Assembly: GCA_964448675.1 (NCBI GenBank)
Contig: CAYUZU010000023.1
Span: 17,692 to 81,691, forward strand
Source of the DNA: CAYUZU01 sp964448675
GTDB taxonomy: Bacteria > Planctomycetota > Phycisphaerae > UBA1845 > Fen-1342
DNA: 64,000 bases
Direction of reading: 5' to 3'
In this document: one piece after another, positions 55,067-63,945 of the stretch
Numbering within the stretch: the stretch's first letter is position 1
How the letters are laid out: every line of letters begins with the position of its first letter
The notes under the pieces: model-generated
What the model was told of the DNA's origin: nothing
Seen by the model: the letters and a program-made list of their open reading frames with translations, nothing else
Databases searched by the model: none
Made by a program: the position numbers and the translations under genes

Positions 55067-55783
55067 ATGGACGAGCGATTTCCGACAACGCGTTGGGAGC
55101 AGATTGATGCGGCGGCGCGCGACCGCACCGCGTCCGGCGGGCCGTTTCTGGCAATCTGCCGCGCATACTGGTACCCAATCTACGCGTTCATTCGCTCGCG
55201 CGGCCATCAGCCGGAAGACGCGGCCGACCTCACGCAAGCGTACTTCATGCGATTGATTGAGGGACGCCTGCTGGAGCGGGCCGATCGCGAGCGAGGCCGC
55301 TTTCGAACACTGCTGCGAACGGACTGCAAGTACTTTCTTGCGGACATGAGCGACCACGCGCGGGCAGCAAAGCGCGGCGGCGGCAGAACGCCCCTGTCGC
55401 TCGATGCGGCTGCGGCCGAGCAACGCTACGACCTCGAACCAGTTGACGAGTATGCCCCTGAACAGCTCTTCGACCGTGCCTGGGCGCTCGACGTGCTGGC
55501 GCGCGCAATGAGTCGACTTGAGCGTGAGGAACGTGAGGCGGGGCGGGGGGAGGCGTTCGAGGTGCTATCGGGCGTCCTCGCCGGGCCGTCCACCGAAGCA
55601 CCCTACGCAGAACTGGCCGAATCCCTGGGCACTACCGCCGTAGCGGTTGAGGCGGCCGTGCGACGCCTGCGTGGCCGCTATCGGCGGGCGCTGCGTGCAA
55701 CGATCGCCGAAACGCGGCTCAATCCCACGGAGGACGAAATCGACGAGGAGATTACCGACCTGTTTGAGGCTCTGCGGCGTTGA
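55067..55783 (+). CDS. ECF-type RNA polymerase sigma factor
   Basis: Product of 238 residues. The N-terminal region 2 is clear: FPTTRWEQIDAAARD, then YWYPIYAFIRSRGHQPEDAADLTQAYFMRLI. The C-terminal region 4 has a helix-turn-helix (YAELAESLGTTAVAVEAAVR and RLRGRYRRALR). This long ECF type with the FPTTRW start is common in planctomycetes and usually sits next to a Ser/Thr kinase, as here. It should direct polymerase to a small regulon when its partner signals. No anti-sigma gene is seen. Confidence 0.9.
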   Translation: MDERFPTTRWEQIDAAARDRTASGGPFLAICRAYWYPIYAFIRSRGHQPEDAADLTQAYFMRLIEGRLLERADRERGRFRTLLRTDCKYFLADMSDHARAAKRGGGRTPLSLDAAAAEQRYDLEPVDEYAPEQLFDRAWALDVLARAMSRLEREEREAGRGEAFEVLSGVLAGPSTEAPYAELAESLGTTAVAVEAAVRRLRGRYRRALRATIAETRLNPTEDEIDEEITDLFEALRR

Positions 55784-55880
55784 AACCGGGCGGGGCTGCG
55801 CCGGGCTCGGTCGCGTTTTCCTTATGGAATGATGTCGGCGTGCGGGCTCCGCGCCTCCGTCGGCCACTTTGAGACTTGTG

Positions 55881-58800
55881 ATGTCCAATCGATGTACGAC
55901 TTGCGGCAATCCGCATCCGGCCCATGCCGTGCGGCAGCAGTGCGCGACGTGCCTGCTGCGTATTGGGCTGGACACGGCCTTGGCCGCCGATGACGATCCG
56001 CAGGGTGTCCGGCCGGCGGATACGGTCGTGGCGCCCGACGCATCTTCGCCGGGGTGTCCAGTGGAGCGGCGCTCGGGTGTCGAGTCGATGGACTGGCTGG
56101 CGCCTGGCCGACTCGCGCTGCGCGGCGAGATTGCCCGCGGGGGAGTGGGGACGGTGTTCTTGGCGCACGATGTTGGCTTGGGGCGCGATCTTGCGGTCAA
56201 GGTCCTGCAAGCACGCTACCGCGATCGCCAGGATCTGATCGAGCGATTCGTCCACGAAGCGCGCATCGCCGGCCAGTTGCAGCATCCCGGCATTGTCCCC
56301 GTCCATGAACTCGGTGCCCTTGCCGACGAGCGTCCCTACTTCTCGATGAAGCTCGTGAAGGGCCAGACGCTGGCGCACCTGTTGGCGCAGCGACGTAGCA
56401 GTGCGGATCGATCGAGCTATTTGCGTGCGTTCCTCCGGCTCGTCGAGACCGTGGCCTACGCCCACGAGCGCGGCGTCGTGCATCTGGACCTGAAGCCCTC
56501 GAACGTGATGGTCGGCAAACACGGTGAGGTGCAACTGATGGACTGGGGGTTGGCACGGGTCATCTCGGAGGAGCGCGTCGATGCCAACCGCCCGCACGGG
56601 GCGGCCCACGAGACCGGATCGTCCGGTGCAGCAGGGGGGTTGGCGGGAACACCGGCGTACATGGCCCCGGAACGACTCGCTGCTTCGGCACCGCCCGACA
56701 AGCGGGCTGACGTCTTTGCACTTGGCGCAATCTTGCACGAAATCCTGACCGGACGACACGTCTACTCGGCGACGGTCGATTCTCCACGCCCGACGAACGT
56801 GACGCACAATGAGTTGAGTGCCGCCCTGCAAGACCTGGAGCGCATCGACGTCGAGCCCGAGCTCAAGTCACTCGCGGCGGCCTGCCTCGCGCCAGACGCC
56901 GCGCAGCGCCCGGCACACGCCGGCGAAGTCGCCGCCCGATTGACGGCGTTCTTCGAGTCGGTGGAAACGCGGGCGCGCGACGCGGAAATCGCCCGCGCGC
57001 GGGCCGAGGCGACGGCGGCAGGCGAGCGCAAACGACGCCGCCTCACTGTTGGTCTGGCTGCCAGTGCGGCAGCGGTGCTGCTGGCGACGGGTGCCTGGCT
57101 CATTGAGCAGCATCGCCAGCGCGAAGCTGTCGCGAGGTCACACATGCTCGCCTTGCAGGAATTGCGGCACGTCGTCGCCCTGGCACGCGACGATCCTGGG
57201 GGCGCCGTGCAGAAATGGCGAAGTGCGCAAGATGCGGTCGAACGCATCGCGCCCAACCTATCGGACAGCGACGAGGATACGGCTCGTGATTTCCGACACC
57301 TGAGCAAAGAGGTGAACCGCGCACTGGCCCGCGCCGAGCGCGATGCGGTACTGGTGGCCGCCCTCGAGCGCGCGCATTTTGACGCCGACAATCTCGACTA
57401 CGTTGCGGCGGCACGAGGATTCGAGCAGGCCTTTCGTCAGGCCGGGTACAACGTGCTGTCGTCGCCGGATGCCGCGGGCAGGGCCTTCGCGCAACGTCCG
57501 CCCCTGGTTCGTGCCGAGCTATTGGCGGCGCTGGACGCATGGACGACCGTACTCCGCAGCCCGCGCGTCACGTTTTCGGGCAGCGGCCGGCCCTGGGAAG
57601 CGACGGCTGCTGCCGCTCGCGTGGCGGACCCGGACCCGTGGCGCCAAGCGCTGCGCGACGCCTTCCTGCGTGCTGACGGGGAAGCGCTGGCCGCGGTCGC
57701 GGCAGAGGCTGACGTGACAAGCCAGCCGGCTCGGAGCCTCTGGCTCGCGGCGAAGCTGCTAGCGCACACAGGTCAGCACGATCGCGCCATCACGCTGCTC
57801 GATGCGGGTCGGACGAAGTACCCGGACGATTTCTGGATCAATCACGAGTTGGCCGTCGTCTGGCACACGCGCGGTGACGATCCGGAGGCGGCGCTGCCTT
57901 ATGCAGTGGCCGCCGTCAGTCTGCGTCCCGATTCGCCGGCCGCTCAGGTGCGCTATGGGATGATTCTCGCGTCGCTTGACCGTCTCGATGACGCAGAGCG
58001 CGTCTTTCGCACTGTAATGCAGTCTCACCCGAACTACGGGCCGGCGTATTATCGGCTCGCCAACATGCTGAACCTCCGGACCACGCGGTACGACGAGGCT
58101 ATCGAGCTGTATCGCATCGCCGAGCAACGCGAACCGGTGCGCGCCCAGCCGGCGCGGGCGGCGCTCGCCGACGCGTTGATCCGCCTCGGTCGGGGTGATG
58201 AGGCGATCCCTGTGCTCGAGCGTGCTGTAGGCGTCGATGGTGACGACCTTGTGTGCGTTGGGATGCTCGCGCGTGCTTATGTCACGCAAGGCCGCCTTGA
58301 TCACGCACGGAAGATGCTCGCTAGGCTCTTGGCGCTCAGTCCGGGCACGCGGAACGAGGCGGTGTTCGTGGAGCGAGTCCGCCAGGAAGTTGATCGACTC
58401 GCCCGACTTCTGAGCGTTGCCACCCCGGATGCACTCGAACCGCTCGACAACGAAGAGCGTCTGGCGTTGGCGCAGTTGTGTGCGACGATCGACCGACCGG
58501 GTTGGGCGGTCGAGTTCTACGATCGCGCGATGCAGTCCGATCCGGTGCTCGCGGCCGATCAGTACCGCTATGTGCGGTATACGGCGGCGAAGCTGGCCGT
58601 ACGTGCGGGTAGTGGCGGAGGAAGCGCTGTGCCCCCGCTCGCAGGCGCCCGGCGCCAGGAGCTGCTCGAACGCGCCGAGAAGTGGCTGCGTGCCGACCTC
58701 GAGATTCAGAAGCAGCGGCTGGCATCGGACGATGCTGACTTGCGCAAATGCGCTGCTGACTGGCTTGATTACGCCTGGAACGATCCGGCGCTTGCTGCGG

Positions 58801-58898
58801 CACGGGCGGGCGACCCGCCGGGGTCGGAACTGAGCCCCGCGTGGGTGCTTTTCTGGCGCGAAGTCGCGCGCCTTCGTGCCGCCGACGAACAGCGCTAA
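55881..58898 (+). CDS. Ser/Thr kinase-like protein with C-terminal TPR region
   Basis: Product of 1005 residues. A cysteine cluster opens it (CTTCGNPHPAH, QQCATCLLRI). The kinase domain (about 80-375) has IARGGVGTVFLA, LAVKVLQA, HLDLKPSNVM and LMDWGLAR: the usual HRD and DFG are HLD and DWG, as in a set of planctomycete kinases. A membrane helix lies near 400 (VGLAASAAAVLLATGAWLI). The rest is helical, with TPR-like repeats between about 620 and 820. Its start lies 97 bases after the sigma gene. Probably it senses through the outside TPR region and works with the sigma factor; the activity of HLD/DWG kinases is not proven. Confidence 0.87.
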   Translation: MSNRCTTCGNPHPAHAVRQQCATCLLRIGLDTALAADDDPQGVRPADTVVAPDASSPGCPVERRSGVESMDWLAPGRLALRGEIARGGVGTVFLAHDVGLGRDLAVKVLQARYRDRQDLIERFVHEARIAGQLQHPGIVPVHELGALADERPYFSMKLVKGQTLAHLLAQRRSSADRSSYLRAFLRLVETVAYAHERGVVHLDLKPSNVMVGKHGEVQLMDWGLARVISEERVDANRPHGAAHETGSSGAAGGLAGTPAYMAPERLAASAPPDKRADVFALGAILHEILTGRHVYSATVDSPRPTNVTHNELSAALQDLERIDVEPELKSLAAACLAPDAAQRPAHAGEVAARLTAFFESVETRARDAEIARARAEATAAGERKRRRLTVGLAASAAAVLLATGAWLIEQHRQREAVARSHMLALQELRHVVALARDDPGGAVQKWRSAQDAVERIAPNLSDSDEDTARDFRHLSKEVNRALARAERDAVLVAALERAHFDADNLDYVAAARGFEQAFRQAGYNVLSSPDAAGRAFAQRPPLVRAELLAALDAWTTVLRSPRVTFSGSGRPWEATAAAARVADPDPWRQALRDAFLRADGEALAAVAAEADVTSQPARSLWLAAKLLAHTGQHDRAITLLDAGRTKYPDDFWINHELAVVWHTRGDDPEAALPYAVAAVSLRPDSPAAQVRYGMILASLDRLDDAERVFRTVMQSHPNYGPAYYRLANMLNLRTTRYDEAIELYRIAEQREPVRAQPARAALADALIRLGRGDEAIPVLERAVGVDGDDLVCVGMLARAYVTQGRLDHARKMLARLLALSPGTRNEAVFVERVRQEVDRLARLLSVATPDALEPLDNEERLALAQLCATIDRPGWAVEFYDRAMQSDPVLAADQYRYVRYTAAKLAVRAGSGGGSAVPPLAGARRQELLERAEKWLRADLEIQKQRLASDDADLRKCAADWLDYAWNDPALAAARAGDPPGSELSPAWVLFWREVARLRAADEQR

Positions 58899-59150
58899 AG
58901 TCTGGTTACGAAGAGAGTTGGCCCCGCCGTCCCCACGACAAGACGACGGCCGTCGTCGGCCAGCCGCCGCACTCAATTCCGAAATTATCGCCGATGTCGC
59001 GCCGGATTCGCCTGTCCGATCCTTATCAGTGGTTAGGCTGAAGGGGTACGGGTAGTGCCTGCCCCATTGTTGCGACGTGACGAACGGCCCCGCACGAGTC
59101 GGGCCGCTGCGTTGCTCGCTATCCATGCACCCAAAATGGTGGAGCAAATA

Positions 59151-59933
59151 ATGACCCGAAGAATCTGCGCTATCGTTGTTATCGCATCGCCGATCGTGTT
59201 GCTGGGTTGCCCGTTGGGGCTGCAACCGACCGGTCTGAATGGGGATGATTCGCATGGGGACAAGCCGCATTTCTCGTACTCGGGCGAGACCGGGCCGTCC
59301 AATTGGGGCGCGCTTGTGGAAGACTGGTCAGTGTGCCGCGACGGGATCGAGCAATCCCCGGTCGACATTGCGGGAGCAATGGTCAATGCCAATCTGCCCG
59401 AACTCGTGATCGACTATCATGCGACGCCCGCCAAGCTGCTGAACAATGGGCACACATGGCAGGTGAATTACGAGCCAGGCAGTGCGCTGACGTACAACGG
59501 TGACACGTACGAATTGCTCCAGTTCCACTTCCACACACCGTCGGAACACACGATCGACGGCCAGCGCGCTGATGCTGAGCTGCACCTCGTACACAGCAAT
59601 GCTGATGGTGATCTGGCCGTTGTTGGCGTGTTGATCAACGCAGGGGCGGAAAACGCCTGGCTCGCCGAATTCTGGAACGACATTCCGCGCAGCGAAGGTG
59701 AAGTCGAGTTGGGCTACGAGATCAACGCCGAGGCTGGCCTGCCGGCCGATCGCAGCTACTACACCTACCCCGGCTCGCTGACGACCCCGCCGTGCTCCGA
59801 GATCGTGACGTGGCTCGTTCTCAAGACGCCGATCGAGGCTTCTCAGGCGCAGATCGACGCGATGAACAGCAACCTGGGCGACAACGCCCGTCCGCTGCAG
59901 GCCTTGAATGGGCGGACGATCGAGGAGAAGTAG
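59151..59933 (+). CDS. Alpha-type carbonic anhydrase, lipoprotein
   Basis: Converts CO2 and bicarbonate outside the membrane. Product of 260 residues. The start is ATG 59151 with GGAG six bases upstream. The lipobox is LLGC in PIVLLGCPLG. The three zinc His are in LLQFHFHTPSEHTIDG and AELHLVHS; other blocks are FSYSGETGPSNWGAL, IEQSPVDIAGA and YTYPGSLTTPPCSEIVTWLVL. Alpha-CAs are usually periplasmic. It stands alone before the PEP-CTERM genes. Confidence 0.94.
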   Translation: MTRRICAIVVIASPIVLLGCPLGLQPTGLNGDDSHGDKPHFSYSGETGPSNWGALVEDWSVCRDGIEQSPVDIAGAMVNANLPELVIDYHATPAKLLNNGHTWQVNYEPGSALTYNGDTYELLQFHFHTPSEHTIDGQRADAELHLVHSNADGDLAVVGVLINAGAENAWLAEFWNDIPRSEGEVELGYEINAEAGLPADRSYYTYPGSLTTPPCSEIVTWLVLKTPIEASQAQIDAMNSNLGDNARPLQALNGRTIEEK

Positions 59934-60045
59934 CCGCGCCGTGCCGCAGTTGCGATTTCTTGGGGGGGCGTCGGCGAGTCGTCGTGGCTCGTCGGCGCGG
60001 AGGAGAGGAGTTTCCTGGAAGTTTCTTGTAGAAGAGGAGAGTACC

Positions 60046-61635
60046 ATGCAACAACTTCATCAACTGATTCGCCGGGCGTGCGTGACCGCGTTCGCCTTCT
60101 CCGCGTTCGCCACCTGGAGCCCAATCGCACAGGCCAATCCCAACTTCGATGTGGTCGTCGTCACCGGCGACGCCGCGCCCGACAACGACGGCACCTTCAA
60201 CGCCATCAACTCCGACAACGCCGTCTTCAACGACGCCGGGCAGGTCGCCTTCCGGGCGACCATGGCGGGCACGCCCAATGGCCAGGGCATCTTCCGCCGC
60301 GATGGTGCCACGGGGTCGATCCTGCAGGTCGCCCGCTCCGGGCAGGCGGTGCCGGGCGGCACGGGCACATTTGATACTTTTAGCCGTATATCGATGAACA
60401 ACGCCGGGCAGATCGCGTTCACGTCGTTCAACAATCCGCGGGCCATCCTGCGCTTCGACGGCTCGTCGCTTCAGAAGATCGTTCAGACGGGCGAGCCCGC
60501 CGTCGGCGGTGGAACGGCGGAGTTCATCGGCAACCAGCGCCCAATCATCAACGGCACCGGCCGGGTTGCCGTCAATCTCGACGTTGGCACCCCGCCGGGC
60601 GGAAACGATGGCGTGTCCGCCATCCTGAGCGACACCGTCGGCACGACTTACGGCTACATCGCCCGGCCCGGCGACATCGCACCGGGCGGAACGGACGCCT
60701 TTGACGGCGCCTTCGGCGGCATCTTCCCCGAAGCAATCAACGATGCCGGGCAGGTCGTCATCCGATCGCAAGGCCTCGGCGGTGACGTTACCGACGCCGG
60801 TCGCGGGATCTTCCTGTATGACGGAACCACCGGCAACGGTACCAAGATCGCCCGCTCCGGCGACCCCTCGCCCGACATGAATGGCAACCTGCTGCGGTTC
60901 GACGGGGCCGTCGGCCTGAACAACAGCGGCGTCGCGATGTTCAACGCCATCGTCACCAACACCAACAGCGGCAACGATGAAAACATCGTCCTGACCACGC
61001 CCGACGGCGGCAGCTCGTTCAACGTCGTCGCCCGCACCGGCGACGCCTCGCCCGACGGCGTGGGCGACCTCGGCGGCATCGAGGGCTACGGCTTCGACGA
61101 CGCGGGGCGGGCCCTGGTCGGCACGACCTTCACCAACACGCCCCGGCCGGCCGGCAGCGACAACCTGCCGGTCCCGCAGTTCGACACCGGCGATACCGAC
61201 GGCCTGATGTTCTTTGATGGCTCGTCCCTGGATGTCATCGCCCGCTCCGGCACGGCTTCTTCAGACGGGCTGGGCGAACTCGCCGTCGTGACCAGTGCCA
61301 TCGCCAACGACCTCGGACAGGTCGCCTTCACTGCCTTCGATCGCTTCACGCCGGGCTTCAACGCCCTGACATTCGACGATGTTTCGAGCCTGCAGGTCTA
61401 CGACCCCAGCCTCGGCACGGTGTTTCTTGCCCGGCAGGGCGACGACTTCCTCGGCAGCACGCTCACCGGCTTCACGCTGGCAGGGATGAACGACAACGAC
61501 CTGCTCATCCAGTTCGGCCTCGCCGACGGCCGCACGGGTCTGGCCCTCTACGACCTGAGCCAGATTCCCGAGCCCACCACCGCCGCGCTGCTGGGCCTCG
61601 GCGGGCTCGCGTTGATCCGCCGCCGGCGGGCGTGA
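60046..61635 (+). CDS. PEP-CTERM protein with seven-repeat propeller-like domain
   Basis: Product of 529 residues from ATG 60046, with GAGGAG before it. Residues 1-30 are a signal peptide. The mature part has seven imperfect repeats of about 60-70 residues, each pairing a strand TGDxxPDxxGTF-like with NDAGQVAF-like, for example TGDAAPDNDGTF and NDAGQVAFRA, PGDIAPGGTDAF and NDAGQVVIRS, SGTASSDGLGEL and NDLGQVAFTAF. Seven such units suggest a beta-propeller. The end is PEPTTAALLGLGGLALIRRR, a PEP-CTERM tail that is usually cut by an exosortase during export. An outer-surface or matrix protein. Confidence 0.85.
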   Translation: MQQLHQLIRRACVTAFAFSAFATWSPIAQANPNFDVVVVTGDAAPDNDGTFNAINSDNAVFNDAGQVAFRATMAGTPNGQGIFRRDGATGSILQVARSGQAVPGGTGTFDTFSRISMNNAGQIAFTSFNNPRAILRFDGSSLQKIVQTGEPAVGGGTAEFIGNQRPIINGTGRVAVNLDVGTPPGGNDGVSAILSDTVGTTYGYIARPGDIAPGGTDAFDGAFGGIFPEAINDAGQVVIRSQGLGGDVTDAGRGIFLYDGTTGNGTKIARSGDPSPDMNGNLLRFDGAVGLNNSGVAMFNAIVTNTNSGNDENIVLTTPDGGSSFNVVARTGDASPDGVGDLGGIEGYGFDDAGRALVGTTFTNTPRPAGSDNLPVPQFDTGDTDGLMFFDGSSLDVIARSGTASSDGLGELAVVTSAIANDLGQVAFTAFDRFTPGFNALTFDDVSSLQVYDPSLGTVFLARQGDDFLGSTLTGFTLAGMNDNDLLIQFGLADGRTGLALYDLSQIPEPTTAALLGLGGLALIRRRRA

Positions 61636-61697
61636 GTTGATCGTCCCACGGATCATTACTGACCAGGCAAGACCCCTTAGCGAAAGAGACAATCACC

Positions 61698-62360
61698 ATG
61701 AAGATCATCGCTTCGACCATCCTCGCCATCACCCTCGTCGCCACGCCCGCCTTCGCCAGCCAGCCGCTGCTGCTCGAGTGGTCCGGCGTTGACAGCAACA
61801 ACGACCCCTTCTCGGTCGCTTTCACCGTCACCGACGCGCAGAATGGCGACAACACGTACGACTGGAACGACTTCGGTACGTCCGTCTTTGTCGCCACCGA
61901 AACATTAGGACAGACCCAGATCGTCACCGACGTGACCAGCGACACCCTCGGCGGCACTTTCGCCTACCCGACAAGCACGAACTTCGATCCCTACTTCTAT
62001 GTATTCGCAGCGCAAAACGCCGGCGGTCCGGGCACGTATCTGCAGATCTACGCGGCAGCCGAAGACAGCAACATCGGCCTGACGTTCAACGGCAATGTCA
62101 TCGAAACCCTCGATGTGAACGGGGTACTGCCTTTCGCCTTTGGCGATCCGTCTACGGCGGCTTCGCTCTCCGATCTGCTCCCGGTGGGCACCTACGCGGT
62201 GACCTCTGGTGACGGCCTGATCGAGTGGAATAACCTGAGTGACAACGAGTTCCTGACGCCCGACACGCTCACCATCAGCATCATCCCCGAACCCACCACC
62301 GCCGCCCTGCTCGGCCTGGGCGGCCTGGCGATGATGCGGCGACGGCGGCGGAATTCCTAA
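61698..62360 (+). CDS. PEP-CTERM secreted protein 2
   Basis: Product of 220 residues. Signal peptide ASTILAITLVATPAFAS (5-21). Beta-rich mature region with many Asn, Asp, Thr and no known family. The tail is PEPTTAALLGLGGLAMMRRR. It begins 62 bases after the first PEP-CTERM gene and is followed 30 bases on by the third, so these genes may be expressed together. Function unknown. Confidence 0.8.
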   Translation: MKIIASTILAITLVATPAFASQPLLLEWSGVDSNNDPFSVAFTVTDAQNGDNTYDWNDFGTSVFVATETLGQTQIVTDVTSDTLGGTFAYPTSTNFDPYFYVFAAQNAGGPGTYLQIYAAAEDSNIGLTFNGNVIETLDVNGVLPFAFGDPSTAASLSDLLPVGTYAVTSGDGLIEWNNLSDNEFLTPDTLTISIIPEPTTAALLGLGGLAMMRRRRRNS

Positions 62361-62390
62361 GCCACTCAACACCCAATGGAGGCCCTCAAC

Positions 62391-62987
62391 ATGCAACGTT
62401 ACAAGCTCATCGCGGCTACGCTCATCGCTGGCCTGTTCACCACCGCGGCGACCGCGTCGACGACCTATTTCTTCGATCAGACCATCCCCACCGGCGGTGG
62501 TGAAGGCGGTTCCTCTGGAGGCGCCATCACGATCACCGGCCCGATCACCGTGAACCAACTCGGGACCCTGGACGCGAGCAATATCACGGACTACAGCCTC
62601 ACCTTCACCGGCTCGGTCTACCCGGGACCGACCGTCCTGACGCCGAGCAACTCTGACCTGGAAGTCAGCGGACTCGCACTCACCGCGACACCCACCGAAC
62701 TCTACTTTGACCTCGTGGAAGACGTCGTAGATGAACAGTTGTTCCGCATCGCCGGAAATCTCGCAGAGACGAATGACTTCGTTCGATTCTCGATCCAGAA
62801 CGACGACGAGGGCAGCCAGGTCTTCGCCTTGAACACGCCTGATTACGCGCCGCCTTTTGACGATCCGCAAGAAGTCGGCGCCTTCTCCCCCGACGTGCCG
62901 GGCCAATACACCCTCGCGGTCATCCCCGAACCCACCGCCGCCGCGCTGCTCGCGCTCGGCGGGCTGACGCTGCTGCGTCGGCGGTAG
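62391..62987 (+). CDS. PEP-CTERM secreted protein 3
   Basis: Product of 198 residues. The start ATG 62391 has GGAGG about eight bases before it; an upstream in-frame ATG (62376) overlaps the ribosome site and is less likely. Signal peptide YKLIAATLIAGLFTTAATAS. Mature region beta-rich, with GGGEGGSSGGAITITG near the start. Tail VIPEPTAAALLALGGLTLLR then RR. Function unknown. Confidence 0.8.
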   Translation: MQRYKLIAATLIAGLFTTAATASTTYFFDQTIPTGGGEGGSSGGAITITGPITVNQLGTLDASNITDYSLTFTGSVYPGPTVLTPSNSDLEVSGLALTATPTELYFDLVEDVVDEQLFRIAGNLAETNDFVRFSIQNDDEGSQVFALNTPDYAPPFDDPQEVGAFSPDVPGQYTLAVIPEPTAAALLALGGLTLLRRR

Positions 62988-63101
62988 CGAGCGACCATGT
63001 CGAATCTGTTGAGCGCAACGTGGTCACCACCGCAGCACACGCTGCGGTCGATTCCTTGAGAGAACATGACACGCTCTATCGAGCGTCTCAGGAGACAACC
63101 A

Positions 63102-63749
63102 ATGAGAAGCAATCGTCTCAGACTCGTAGCGAGCATCGCCATGCTGTCGCTGGCTGCTTTTTCAACTTCCGCGAGCGCAGCCAGCTACAACGGCAGCTAC
63201 ACGGTCCGCAGTTACGCTACAGGGGGCCAGCCCGATATCGAACCGGGCGATGTGTTCTATTTCAGCTTCACCCTCGACACGAACTCACCCGCGACCGGTG
63301 TGACCGGAAACTCGACCGTATTCGGCAATGCCATTACCAGCTTTTCGCTGACCCGCGATGCGGGCAACGCCGGCTCGTGGGACCCGTCGAGCGGCACCTT
63401 TGCTCTCTCGCCGATCGACAGGTTCTTCGCCAACCATAGCAGTGAGTTTGTGAGCATCGTCGCAGGCGGAACCGGCTTTCCGGACGCGGCCGGCTTTTCC
63501 TTCGATGGCTTCCAGATGAGCCTGCCCCTGGCGGGCATTCAGGATATTCAACCCGGAACGGCAGGCGATCCGCTTTCGCAAGTCTTTGGCGGGACGCCGC
63601 AGTTTCAGGATATTGCGTCACCATCGGGCCGCCTGGAGTTTAATGACGGGGGTGTCTCGTTGCTGGGCGATCTGACTATCGTTCCCGAGCCCGGCAGCCT
63701 CGCGCTGCTTGTACTCGGTGGACTGGCTTTGATGCGTCGCCGGGTCTGA
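63102..63749 (+). CDS. PEP-CTERM secreted protein 4
   Basis: Product of 215 residues. The start ATG 63102 has GGAG seven bases upstream. Signal peptide LRLVASIAMLSLAAFSTSASA. The mature part begins ASYNGSYTVRSYATGG and has a beta-sandwich look. Tail VPEPGSLALLVLGGLALMRR then RV, a slightly different PEP-CTERM form. It begins 114 bases after the third gene and may be separately expressed. Confidence 0.8.
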   Translation: MRSNRLRLVASIAMLSLAAFSTSASAASYNGSYTVRSYATGGQPDIEPGDVFYFSFTLDTNSPATGVTGNSTVFGNAITSFSLTRDAGNAGSWDPSSGTFALSPIDRFFANHSSEFVSIVAGGTGFPDAAGFSFDGFQMSLPLAGIQDIQPGTAGDPLSQVFGGTPQFQDIASPSGRLEFNDGGVSLLGDLTIVPEPGSLALLVLGGLALMRRRV

Positions 63750-63911
63750 ACCGAGCGAGACGACGCTTCACGCAGATGACAGATCCGGCAGGCGGCGCTC
63801 ACCACGAGATTGGCGGGCGCCGCCTCTTCCCGTTTCGGCTGCCGCTATTGCCCACGTCGCGCGCCGGCCGTCGAAATTCGCCCGAACCCGACCCGGCCGC
63901 ACATATGGGAA
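63750..63911. other. Short gap before the tRNA-Glu
   Basis: No gene supported. Confidence 0.4.
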
Positions 63912-63939
63912 GACCCCCGCCACTTGTCATGGCGAGGGT
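63912..63939 (-). terminator. Hairpin downstream of the tRNA-Glu
   Basis: GACCCTCGCCA pairs with TGGCGGGGGTC (one mismatch) around ACAAGTG's neighbourhood, read on the minus strand just after the tRNA 3' end, followed by CTTCCC. Possible terminator of the tRNA transcript. Confidence 0.4.
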
Positions 63940-63945
63940 CATTAT

